From positions 1-64,000 of the forward strand of contig NZ_QEII01000290.1 of NCBI RefSeq assembly GCF_003347515.1: DNA of 64,000 nt. The letters run 5' to 3'. A program made the translations under genes and the position numbers. The first letter of the stretch is position 1. Each line of letters begins with the position of its first letter. Source of the DNA: Rhodoferax ferrireducens (GTDB lineage Bacteria; Pseudomonadota; Gammaproteobacteria; Burkholderiales; Burkholderiaceae_C). This document shows positions 1 through 7,275 of this stretch, one piece after another. The notes beneath the pieces are model-generated. The model did not search any database and was not told the DNA's origin. It saw only the letters and a program-made list of their open reading frames with translations.

Positions 1-373
1 TGGACCGTCGTGACAAAGGACAGGTCTCTGTCCGCCCAGTGGGAACACATGGTCGCTGTAACGCCTTCAGGGTATGAGGTGCTTACGGCTTGGCCAGGAG
101 GCACAGGTGCTTACGCGCCGGTTTGACCACTCAGCTTGGGCGAGGCCGGGCCCCAGGCAATGGCGTCAATGCGGACAGGTGGCTGATGGTTTCAGGTCTT
201 GCATTGGTCATGTGGGAGCCGCTGTCGAAGGTCTGTTTATGGCCGCATCGCGCCAGTCAGAATTGGTTGCGTCGCGGGCGAAACCACCTACCCCTTCCAT
301 CGAGCGGCCATCAAGCGGAGTACAGTTAGCCTTCGCTCATAACCAGAGTTGGAGCGCATTTCGTACCACTCCA
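1..373. other. left-edge stretch without a supported gene
   Basis: Open frames run through this stretch on the plus strand, but their translations are Arg/Gly-rich and look non-coding. The longer plus-strand frame that continues into the next gene is better explained by a start at 374. No promoter or RNA gene could be assigned. A decayed gene entering from the left cannot be excluded. Confidence 0.4.
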
Positions 374-850
374 ATGGAATTCATAGTAGGTATCCTTCTC
401 GCATTGGCAGTTTCGCTGTCAGCCTCCTTCATCGGGCTTGATAGAGACCGCGCCTTCTATCCAACCGTGTTGATGGTCATTGCCTCCTACTACGGCTTGT
501 TCGCAGTCATGGGCGGCTCAATGCAAACACTTGCCGTCGAGTCAGCGGCGATGCTGGTCTTCCTGGCGATTGCTTCGGTGGGGTTTAAGCGCAATTCCTG
601 GCTGGTTGTCGTCGGTCTGGTTGCACACGCCATCTTTGACTTCGTGCACGGACACATCGTCGACAATTCGGGCGTCCCTCGTTGGTGGCCTGGCTTCTGC
701 CTCGCATATGACGCAACTGCTGGTGCGTACCTGGCCGCTCTTCTTCTTCTTCGAGCAAAGACTCAGAAGAATGCGTCTAACCCTTTCATAGAGAAGATGC
801 CCAAAAGGCAGCGACTTTTGGCCCGCCCTCGTGTCAAACGTAAGAGGTAG
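374..850 (+). CDS. small integral membrane protein of unknown function
   Basis: A 158-residue hydrophobic protein. I place the start at the ATG that opens MEFIVGILLALAVSL, because the 100 in-frame residues upstream are Arg-rich and lack membrane character. Four or five membrane segments are visible (about residues 3-20, 28-45, 52-68, 74-90 and 115-130). Between them lie polar loops with HAIFDFVHG and PRWWPGFC, and the tail is basic. The family is not recognised with certainty. It lies 27 bp upstream of an AraC-type regulator on the same strand and may share its transcript. The clear hydrophobic periodicity makes the coding call reasonable; the function is unknown. Confidence 0.6.
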   Translation: MEFIVGILLALAVSLSASFIGLDRDRAFYPTVLMVIASYYGLFAVMGGSMQTLAVESAAMLVFLAIASVGFKRNSWLVVVGLVAHAIFDFVHGHIVDNSGVPRWWPGFCLAYDATAGAYLAALLLLRAKTQKNASNPFIEKMPKRQRLLARPRVKRKR

Positions 851-877
851 ACTTAAGACCGAAGCCGGAAATCTGCC

Positions 878-1693
878 TTGGACGCACCAACCACCAACCG
901 CTACCGAGGCGACTTTGTCGCCTGGGTTGGTGGGTGCGGGTTCATCGGCGAGGGCCGGGGCGCTCCGATTTCGCCTCACTCTCACTACGCGATACAGCTT
1001 GTGATTGGCGCGCCGACAGGACTGCGCGTTCAGTTCGGCCGGCGCGCACAGTGGCAATCCTGCCCGGCAGCGCTGGTCCCATCGCGAGCGACGCACAGCA
1101 TTGACGTCAATGACTGCGAATGGAGCGCTGTTCTGTTCATTGAGCCGGAGACACCTGAAGGCAAGGCACTCTCCTCAAGGCTGCAAGGCGGACTTGAGGT
1201 TCTCGATGCTGACTTAGTTGCGGCGAGCGCCAAGCGTCTAGACAGGGCTTGGCGCATTGAGAAGAGCTACGACGCGGTCAAAGCCGTGTGCCTTCAACTC
1301 GTGCAGGACATCTCGCAGACTACCTTGCGCGAGCCATCAGACCCGCGCGTATTGGCGGCCGTTGAATACATCCGCCAACGGGTAGACCAAACCGTTTTGC
1401 TGTCCGAGGTCGCTGAAGCGGCGAACCTGTCTCCGGGGCGATTCCGGCACCTCTTCGTGGAAGAGACCGGCATGCCTTTGCGGACGTACCTGTTGTGGCG
1501 GCGGCTCTTGCACGTCTGGACGCTGTTGATGCAAGGCGAGACGCTTTCGACTGCAGCCCATGCTGCCGGGTTCGCGGACTCGGCGCACCTGTCCAGGACG
1601 GCACGTTCGATGTTCGGCCTCGCACCCTCAGCCCTGCAGATGAACGGACCGCTCAGTGCCCGCTCGCGAATGCCGCAGCATCACTTGGGCTGA
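878..1693 (+). CDS. AraC-family transcriptional regulator
   Basis: A 271-residue protein with a TTG start. The N-terminal half (about 25-110) looks like a small cupin-type sensing domain with the typical PHSHYAIQ metal or ligand-loop pattern. The C-terminal 100 residues are a double helix-turn-helix of the AraC/XylS type: first HTH around LLSEVAEAANLSPGRFRHLF, second around STAAHAAGFADSAHLSRTAR. It is convergent with the MauG-like gene and overlaps its 3' end by 13 bp, so the two transcripts collide. What it regulates is not shown by the sequence; the flanking membrane protein and the peroxidase operon are the natural candidates. Confidence 0.85.
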   Translation: MDAPTTNRYRGDFVAWVGGCGFIGEGRGAPISPHSHYAIQLVIGAPTGLRVQFGRRAQWQSCPAALVPSRATHSIDVNDCEWSAVLFIEPETPEGKALSSRLQGGLEVLDADLVAASAKRLDRAWRIEKSYDAVKAVCLQLVQDISQTTLREPSDPRVLAAVEYIRQRVDQTVLLSEVAEAANLSPGRFRHLFVEETGMPLRTYLLWRRLLHVWTLLMQGETLSTAAHAAGFADSAHLSRTARSMFGLAPSALQMNGPLSARSRMPQHHLG

Positions 1694-2955
1694 TTTACCG
1701 GGCCAGTCAGCGTACCCAGGAACGCGACCAAGTCCTTGACGTCGTCGGCGGAGAGTTGAATGGCTTGCCGCTGCGCGTGCGTTTCCCCGGTCTGCGCCAG
1801 TTCGCTGTGGCCGATGACGGCTTTGGGCGAGGCCGCGTAATGCTGCACGACCTGCTCGAGGGTGGCGAACTGACCGGCGTGCATGTACGGAGGCCTGGCC
1901 GCAACGTTGCGCAAGCTTGGGGTGCGGAACGCGGCGAGGTGACCAGGGTCGTTCGTCGACAGGAACTGTAGTTCACCGCATTGCTCCGGTTTTGCGTCGC
2001 TATAGCGACTCAGGCAATTGAATTCATCCTTCAGGAGCTTCTTGAGCCCTTCGGCCCGTCCGCGGTCAGGGTTGGCCGGGTCGATGGGTGGAACGCCGGT
2101 GTTATGGAATGCATGGTCCGTGAGGAGTGGTCCGTTGTGGCAGGTCACGCACTGCCCCTTGGTCAGGAAGAGGCGCAATCCCCGAACTTCCTGCCCGGTG
2201 AGCGCCTCTTGGCCTCGCCCGTCGCCAGCGACTGTTGCTTGGGCGTACTGGTCGAAACGTGACACGCCATAGGAAACCAGCCGTTCATAGGCAGCGATTG
2301 CCTTGCCCATGTTCGCGAAGACTCGATTGACGCTGTCACGTGTGGCCGGTGCAAGCGCGGCCCAGGCGGCGCGTTCGGCTTCGGTTCCGCTTGGAGACGC
2401 GTCGTCCGGCAGTTTGCCGACTTCAGGTACTGCGCCGAACACCTTGCCGTACTGGTCCTTGTACTGCGCCAGCACAAGCCTGACGAAGCGGGCACGATTG
2501 CCACCGTGCTCTGCCGCGTCTTCAAGAGGTCCGAGGGCCTGCGACCAGGCGCTGTCCTTGCGCCCGTCCCAAAACAGGAAGGAGGAGTGCGCGGCACCCA
2601 TGACTGGCATAGTCCGACGTTTGCCGGTTCCGATTCCTTTGCCGAACTGACGCCCATCTTCGAACTGGTTGTTGGCAGCGTGGCAGCTGACGCAGGCGAC
2701 CTGGCCATTCTTGCTGAGCCGGGTGTCATTGAAGAGTGCGCGCCCAAACGTGGCCGCCTCGGTGCGCTTCTCGTATGCGTTCGAAGCGTCTGCTGGCCGT
2801 TCGCCAGCCTCTTTCAGGCGCATTGAGGCGATGGTGGTGACTTCCTGAGCTGACCACCTGTCCCGCAGCGGCGCCTGCTTCAAATCCTGCGCGACCAAGA
2901 CGGAGACGGCAAGAGTGCCAGCCGCAGCCGCAAAGCCGATGACGCGCCTGTTCAT
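1681..2955 (-). CDS. MauG-like diheme cytochrome c peroxidase
   Basis: A 424-residue exported protein. An N-terminal signal segment (MNRRVIGFAAAAGTLAVSVLVAQ) is followed by two c-type heme motifs, CVSCH near residue 88 and CVTCH near residue 271, as in the bacterial diheme cytochrome c peroxidase/MauG family. Members reduce hydrogen peroxide or oxidise protein substrates in the periplasm. Later landmarks are FRTPSLRNVAARPPYMHAG and a C-terminal helix with DDVKDLVAFLGTL, typical of the family. Its ATG overlaps the stop of the upstream lipoprotein frame (ATGA), so the two are translationally coupled. The lipoprotein resembles FixH/YtkA-like proteins. Confidence 0.9.
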   Translation of the reverse strand: MNRRVIGFAAAAGTLAVSVLVAQDLKQAPLRDRWSAQEVTTIASMRLKEAGERPADASNAYEKRTEAATFGRALFNDTRLSKNGQVACVSCHAANNQFEDGRQFGKGIGTGKRRTMPVMGAAHSSFLFWDGRKDSAWSQALGPLEDAAEHGGNRARFVRLVLAQYKDQYGKVFGAVPEVGKLPDDASPSGTEAERAAWAALAPATRDSVNRVFANMGKAIAAYERLVSYGVSRFDQYAQATVAGDGRGQEALTGQEVRGLRLFLTKGQCVTCHNGPLLTDHAFHNTGVPPIDPANPDRGRAEGLKKLLKDEFNCLSRYSDAKPEQCGELQFLSTNDPGHLAAFRTPSLRNVAARPPYMHAGQFATLEQVVQHYAASPKAVIGHSELAQTGETHAQRQAIQLSADDVKDLVAFLGTLTGPVNQPK

Positions 2956-3404
2956 GGCGCGCTCACTGCCACCAAGGCCGGGTTTTTAATCATCGTGTTG
3001 AAGGTGACCTTGTCCACGCCCTGAGGGCCCTGGATGGTTAACTTCAGCTCCCACCAGCCTGTCATGCTGAACTTCATCCCGTCCAACGCGTAGGTACCGT
3101 CTTCAAGCTCGCGAGTCACGCGAGGTTGGGTGGGCAGCCCGTGACCGTGCTGGGGCATACCGCCATCGACCAGGAACTTGGCGCCATGCACTGGCGTGCC
3201 TTCTGGCGTGGCAAGCTTCACCTTCCAACTGTGCATCTGGTTGATGGCCGGCATCTGAGCAGGCGGCACTAGCGCCACACGGTAAAGGTCGGAAGCCGAT
3301 TTCTTGTCGAGAGAAAGGTTCAGGTCCGTTGGCTGCGTGACACAACCGGTCATGAGGGTGGCGAGCGCAGTCAGGGCAGCCGAAGCGGTGAGCTTACGAA
3401 GCAT
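2952..3404 (-). CDS. FixH/YtkA-like lipoprotein (internal start of the fused frame)
   Basis: This start gives a 150-residue lipoprotein. MLRKLTASAALTALATLMTGC is a classic type II signal peptide with lipobox LMTGC, cleaved before Cys21. The mature part is a beta-sandwich-like domain (SWKVKLATPEGTPVHGAKF, GGMPQHGHGLPTQP, MTGWWELKLTI), a pattern shared by FixH/YtkA-like proteins found next to MauG-type peroxidases. The His pair in PQHGHGLP could bind metal, but that is inference. The upstream Shine-Dalgarno is weak (CGGGA). It overlaps the peroxidase start by ATGA and probably acts with it in the periplasm. Confidence 0.7.
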   Translation of the reverse strand: MLRKLTASAALTALATLMTGCVTQPTDLNLSLDKKSASDLYRVALVPPAQMPAINQMHSWKVKLATPEGTPVHGAKFLVDGGMPQHGHGLPTQPRVTRELEDGTYALDGMKFSMTGWWELKLTIQGPQGVDKVTFNTMIKNPALVAVSAP

Positions 3405-3818
3405 GATTTTCCCGGATGCAGGTGTGTTTGCGACTCGAGCAGCGTCGAGCGCTTGTTGCAGGTCCTTCGGAACAGGCATGCGCCGGAACGCACTGACGTC
3501 AGTACCGCCGGTGTTGCCTTCGGGCACGAGCCCAGGGGCCGTGAAGATGGAGGCCGCCACCGACCGCCAGAGTTGTCCGTAGGCTTCGCCGTACAGGCTG
3601 TTGCGCAGCGCAAACCGGAACATGCGCCAGTGCACGCGGACATGCTCGATGGTTGTCGCTTGACCCAGCACATGTGCTCGCTCCAGGTGCTGGAAGGACG
3701 TGTAAAAGTGCCCGCAGGCTTCTGCTGCTTTGGCCGCAGCGAGTTCTGTATGCACACTGGGCTTGATGCGAATTGCGAAGGTGGTCACAAGGTGCTCCGA
3801 AGGTTGGTTTCGATGCAC
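2952..3818 (-). CDS. continuous frame: DUF3703 domain fused to FixH-like lipoprotein
   Basis: This 288-codon frame has no internal stop. Residues about 10-130 match the DUF3703 family: FQHLERAHVLGQ, VRVHWRMFRFALR, EGNTGGTDVSAFRRMPVPKDL. DUF3703 proteins are normally free-standing and about 110-125 residues long. Residues 139-288 are a complete lipoprotein with its own Met, signal peptide and lipobox. A lipoprotein signal in the middle of a protein cannot work as such, so either two genes lost the stop between them or translation restarts at 3404. The function of DUF3703 is unknown. Confidence 0.6.
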   Translation of the reverse strand: MHRNQPSEHLVTTFAIRIKPSVHTELAAAKAAEACGHFYTSFQHLERAHVLGQATTIEHVRVHWRMFRFALRNSLYGEAYGQLWRSVAASIFTAPGLVPEGNTGGTDVSAFRRMPVPKDLQQALDAARVANTPASGKIMLRKLTASAALTALATLMTGCVTQPTDLNLSLDKKSASDLYRVALVPPAQMPAINQMHSWKVKLATPEGTPVHGAKFLVDGGMPQHGHGLPTQPRVTRELEDGTYALDGMKFSMTGWWELKLTIQGPQGVDKVTFNTMIKNPALVAVSAP

Positions 3819-3847
3819 TTGATTCTTCCTGCTCCCAGCCCTTTGGG

Positions 3848-3887
3848 CTTGAACGAAGGGGCTGTTTTGGCAGCCCTTTTGTTCAAG
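3848..3887. repeat. 40-bp inverted repeat with two-tier stem
   Basis: Outer arms CTTGAAC and GTTCAAG (7 bp, perfect) enclose inner arms GGGCTG and CAGCCC. The loop is TTTTGG and a T run follows the inner 3' arm. It is 30 bp upstream of the DUF3703 start and read in the plus direction it looks like a terminator. A protein-binding palindrome is the alternative. Confidence 0.55.
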
Positions 3888-4059
3888 TCGAAAGTTCCTC
3901 CCCTCCTGCAGGTGGCGGACGGGTCACAGCGCTGGTCGCTGTCGAGTCGCTGAGGATTAGCTTGGATTCCGGTTCACGTTGCACTTGGTCTCGCGAAGGG
4001 GTGCGACCCACCCAGGCGCCATGCAGCCGGCTCCCGGATTAATTTGCCCTCAGCTTTAG

Positions 4060-4079
4060 GGACGTTCTTTTGAACGTCC
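4060..4079. repeat. perfect 8-bp hairpin
   Basis: GGACGTTC and GAACGTCC flank a TTTT loop. No T tract follows, so it is not a standard terminator. Confidence 0.5.
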
Positions 4080-4300
4080 GCTTGTGCCGCGAGGTTCACC
4101 TTCGGGTACGGTCAAGCTCGAACGTTGAATGTCAGCAATCGGGCTTACTCTTGACGGCCTGCTCCTGGTCGATGGCAAGTGCTCCAGCCGACGAAATCAT
4201 CGCCACATTGTTGACCGTCGGCCTGTCGATGCCAACTTCAGGCTTGGAGTCAGCAATCCCGACTGGCGTAGGTCGGCTGTCAGTCCACCTCTGCCTCAAA

Positions 4301-5020
4301 TCAAAACAGGTCGCCTGTTGGGTCAGCGGGCTTCTGCGTTGGAACGGGCGGGGACTTTTTTGGCCGTTTTTGAAGCGGCGCGGGGTCCCCGACCAGTTCG
4401 CCATGCCATTGTTTGCAATATTTCTCTTTGGCTTCAGCTACCGGGCAGGTAAGCCACTCGTGGAAATCCGCTGGCTCCAGGATGACGACCATCCTTTTCT
4501 CGTCGTCAGGGGCGTGAAATTGCTTCATGAACGGATGGTCGTCAGCGTTCACGGTCAACATTGAGAACGCGAACATCTCCCGACCATCAAGATTGGGATA
4601 CTTGCGGTATATCCCCGCAATGCCCATCGGCTCGCCGTTGGCTTTGCGAATGCGCCAACGGACAGACTGGCCAGTCTCGTCGTATTTTGGCTCGTAAAAA
4701 GCCTCAGAGGGAATGATGCAACGGTGACCTTCAGCCCAAGCCTTTTTGTAAGTGAATTTGGTGTCAACAGTTTCAGCCCGAGCGTTGTACGTGTTGCGGG
4801 CCCATTCGACCTTTGCAATGAAATCGGGCACAAAGCGAAAGATGCCGTCCGCAACTGTGCGGACCAGTTCGCCCGAGTCCGTGCCGTCCGGTGCAAGCCG
4901 AAGAAATGGCGCGAGCCCCGAGGGGAAGACTTCGCGCGTAGGCTCGTCAATGCCACGCACCACTCCAAAAAACTGGAGGAGGCGCTCGGCGCTGGTGACT
5001 GGGACGTAGTTGGCGCACAT
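4301..5020 (-). CDS. SOS response-associated peptidase, YedK/HMCES (SRAP) family
   Basis: A 239-residue SRAP protein. These proteins crosslink to abasic sites in single-stranded DNA through the N-terminal Cys2 and protect the genome. I chose the ATG at 5020 because it gives MCANY, exposing Cys2 after Met removal; a longer frame would bury it. Other expected active-site regions are visible: the Asn in NTYNARAET, the Glu in IPSEAFYEP, and the His in NADDHPFMKQFH. The start MCAN differs from the common MCGR. It is alone on the minus strand, divergent from a small membrane protein gene. Confidence 0.92.
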   Translation of the reverse strand: MCANYVPVTSAERLLQFFGVVRGIDEPTREVFPSGLAPFLRLAPDGTDSGELVRTVADGIFRFVPDFIAKVEWARNTYNARAETVDTKFTYKKAWAEGHRCIIPSEAFYEPKYDETGQSVRWRIRKANGEPMGIAGIYRKYPNLDGREMFAFSMLTVNADDHPFMKQFHAPDDEKRMVVILEPADFHEWLTCPVAEAKEKYCKQWHGELVGDPAPLQKRPKKSPPVPTQKPADPTGDLF

Positions 5021-5136
5021 GGGTAATGTGAATCTTAGCGTTTGCTGCAAAAGAACGGTCGAGTCTCTCCGTTCAGTGCGGAGCCGGAGGTCCGACTATC
5101 ATGTTCACCAGTGAAGTTGAGAAAGCACTTTGAGGG

Positions 5137-5352
5137 ATGAGACTCGCAACCGGAATTGGATTTATCGTATTGGCTGCCGCGCTGGGGGCTGCGATGCTGT
5201 GGACGCCCGGCGCAATGGGCGGTTGGCTTCCGAATGGAGCCATGGTGGGTGCGGGACTCGGCGTTATTGTGGCCGCTTGGGTTGTGGGAGCGTGGTTGCG
5301 CAATCGTCAGCGCCGGCGGTTGATGGATACGCGAGATTCGGCACTTTGGTAA
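5137..5352 (+). CDS. small two-helix membrane protein
   Basis: A 71-residue protein with two hydrophobic segments (about residues 5-23 and 32-54), a basic cluster RNRQRRR and the tail MDTRDSALW. A purine-rich TGAGGG directly precedes the ATG; the spacing is short. The two-helix hairpin with a basic cytoplasmic tail suggests a real inner-membrane protein. A sequence closely resembling its 3' end recurs at about 8228-8253 in front of another stop codon. Function unknown. Confidence 0.55.
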   Translation: MRLATGIGFIVLAAALGAAMLWTPGAMGGWLPNGAMVGAGLGVIVAAWVVGAWLRNRQRRRLMDTRDSALW

Positions 5353-5794
5353 AACGTCAAACAGACGGCGGCCAAGCACCATCGTTTGCCCGGACGACGG
5401 CACCTCAGACCTGAGTCGAGCGCCCGTCGATTGCCCCCTGGGTGTCCCGCCTTCAATTGAACGCAATGGCTGGATATCCATAAAACCGGTGACTTCAGAA
5501 GGTGCCGCTTGAACAATGGCGTTGACCCAGTTCAACGGTGGTCCGCCCGAGGTTTTCAGGCTGCGGCATCTCTGATTTGACGCAAATCAATCAATCAGTA
5601 AATCAGCTACTGAAACGTACTGAAATCCTCTCCCATCAAACGCTATCGCGCTTGGAAGGAGTATTCCGCGTGAAACTTGATGAACCGGACTGAGCTCTAC
5701 GGGGGGCTAGGGCGGGACTTGCGGGCTACGGTCCAAAGCAAGATACTGCCAACCGAGCAACAATTTCGTTGCTCTCGTTGTCCGGAGGTTAACT
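5353..5794. other. non-coding leader region of a small gene
   Basis: No supported gene of normal size. Just before the next small gene there is a 7-bp hairpin (GAGCAAC, loop AATTTC, GTTGCTC, about 5755-5774), followed by a perfect Shine-Dalgarno GGAGGT at 5784-5789. A promoter could not be assigned. Confidence 0.4.
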
Positions 5795-5890
5795 ATGCAA
5801 TTTGCAAGCAACGCACCACCCAATGCACCGAGCAAAACCCCTAATCCGTCAGGCAAAGGCCGTGGCAACAACCCGCCAAAAGGGAAGTAA
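5795..5890 (+). CDS. 31-residue proline/glycine/lysine-rich small protein
   Basis: This short gene starts at an ATG five bases after a perfect GGAGGT ribosome binding site and ends at TAA. The peptide opens MQFASNAPPNAPSKTPNPSG and ends GKGRGNNPPKGK. It is basic, lacks hydrophobic residues and is probably disordered. Small proteins with a similar NPSGxGRGNNPP core are, from memory, frequent in Burkholderiales genomes, but their role is unknown. The ribosome binding site and composition support translation. It stands alone in an otherwise empty region. Confidence 0.6.
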   Translation: MQFASNAPPNAPSKTPNPSGKGRGNNPPKGK

Positions 5891-6424
5891 GGCAGAGGGT
5901 AAAAATTTGCGTTTACCCACGCGAAGAAATACGTTGCAAGCTCCTTGCGCCGCGTCGCGTGAGCAAGGCAACAGGCTAATGCCCGGCACCCAACGCCGCT
6001 CCGGCCAAAGAGACAACACGCCCAAGTCGGTGCGAAGCAGTCGATTAACCGCTGGCGCTGGACATCCGCGGAATCAGGCAGCACAGAATGTCGCTGCAGT
6101 GACATCCGCAGCGCACAGAATATGCCGACCGGTTCCGCAGGTCTTTGCTACTGCATAAACCACCAATGAAATCAAAGCCTTTTGCTTGTTCACGACGGAG
6201 ACATTGGGCGGTTGGAGCTGCGGCGCCAGGGTGCATTTGTCAAATTTTCGACTGTCGAGTTTCTTTACAACCCCATCTACCTGTTGACCCGAATCTTCAA
6301 AATAATTGATGAAGCGTGCGCCTAGTCATTTGATTTCATTGAATATTTCTACAGAGCAATCCTCGATGGCGCACAAATTGCTTTAAGTCAAGTGTTTACA
6401 ACTGCTTACAAAAAGGGAGTCTTC
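5891..6424. other. upstream region of the PEP-CTERM gene
   Basis: No coding frame is convincing. AT content rises from about 6240 toward the PEP-CTERM gene, as expected for a promoter, with possible -35-like TTGTCA near 6237. I could not place a clear sigma-70 or sigma-54 promoter. Confidence 0.35.
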
Positions 6425-7147
6425 TTGATTACTAGGAAACTAATCGCCGCAGTATTGCTGGCAGCAGCCGTAACGTCCCATGCTGGAGTTGTCGTCGGGG
6501 GCTCAACCCTTGTCGACTCAAGCGGTCTGGCACAACTTGAGAGTTGGCTGGGGCAAGGCCAACTCACCCTGACCAACATTTTCACCAAAACTGTCGGCAG
6601 CACGGGCCCAAGTTTCCACGCAGCGGCCGATGGCAAGGGGCCTACGTTTTCACTGATGAGCGCATCGGAAAATGGCGGAGCCACCTGGAAGACGATTGGC
6701 GGCTACAACCCGTTGAGTTGGAGTTCCAGTTCCGGCTACAGCTACTCAGCCAACCCAATCGATTGGACCGCGTTCATATTCAATCTCACCGATTCAGTGG
6801 AAAAACTTCAGACTGGCCCATACCAGGCATACAACCACGGTGCCTACGGCCCAATCTTTGGTGGCGGGTTTGACATCTATGTCGACCCGGCATTGTCAAC
6901 AGGATATTCCTTCGGGCATTCCTACGGGACCGACTATCAAAAATCAATTGTTGATGGCTCTTCGTACAACGGCGTAAACATACAAATCGCCGCGCTGGAG
7001 GTTTTTACAATTTCACCATTTGCTGTTGTCGATGCCGTGAATGCTGTGCCCGAGCCCGGCACCATGGCCCTGACCGGCTTGGGACTGCTCGGGGTGGCAG
7101 CAGTGCGACGCAGAAAAGCAAAGATTGCCAGCGAGTTGGTGGCGTAG
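6425..7147 (+). CDS. PEP-CTERM-anchored TLDc-like domain protein
   Basis: A 240-residue exported protein. I prefer the TTG start at 6425, five bases after AGGGAG, over the GTG at 6392. Signal peptide ITRKLIAAVLLAAAVTSHA. The central part resembles a TLDc domain: FHAAADGKGPTFSLM, TIGGYNPLSW, DWTAFIFNL, then the GGGFDIYV strand. The C-terminus is a textbook PEP-CTERM sorting signal: VPEPG, hydrophobic helix ALTGLGLLGVAAV, then RRRK. Such proteins are processed by an exosortase, not encoded in this window. TLDc domains are best known from eukaryotic oxidation-resistance proteins; the extracellular bacterial role is unknown. Confidence 0.8.
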   Translation: MITRKLIAAVLLAAAVTSHAGVVVGGSTLVDSSGLAQLESWLGQGQLTLTNIFTKTVGSTGPSFHAAADGKGPTFSLMSASENGGATWKTIGGYNPLSWSSSSGYSYSANPIDWTAFIFNLTDSVEKLQTGPYQAYNHGAYGPIFGGGFDIYVDPALSTGYSFGHSYGTDYQKSIVDGSSYNGVNIQIAALEVFTISPFAVVDAVNAVPEPGTMALTGLGLLGVAAVRRRKAKIASELVA

Positions 7148-7275
7148 ACGCCCTTATAGACGCGTATGAGTGCGCCGGCCTTAGCCTGGCGCTGCAAGTT
7201 ACGGGCTTCAGACGTCGATAGCGCGGTCGAGAAGAGCAGCTCTTCAGCGGGCGTGGGGAGGCGTGTGGATTTCAT
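7141..7275 (-). pseudogene. N-terminal fragment of an AbiEi-like antitoxin/winged-helix protein
   Basis: The minus frame reads MKSTRLPTPAEELLFSTALS, then EARNLQRQAKAGALIRVYKG and VYAT. This resembles the N-terminal winged-helix of AbiEi-type (type IV) antitoxins and related Fic-associated proteins, where xARxLxRQAKxGxLIRxYKGVY is typical. The similarity ends exactly where the frame enters the 3' end of the PEP-CTERM gene; beyond that it only reads the antisense of that gene. The rest of the antitoxin and any toxin partner are missing, so this is a truncated relic. Confidence 0.5.

Larger units (their letters stand above)
3819..4300. other. intergenic region between DUF3703 frame and YedK gene, with two hairpins
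   Basis: No convincing gene. Several overlapping open frames exist on both strands, but none has recognisable protein character. Two strong inverted repeats lie here (3848-3887 and 4060-4079), listed separately. Either may terminate or separate transcripts. Confidence 0.5.

Noticed and set aside
4070-4564. 164-codon plus-strand frame overlapping the YedK gene
   Set aside because: Antisense of the 3' part of the SRAP gene plus non-coding DNA; no domain.
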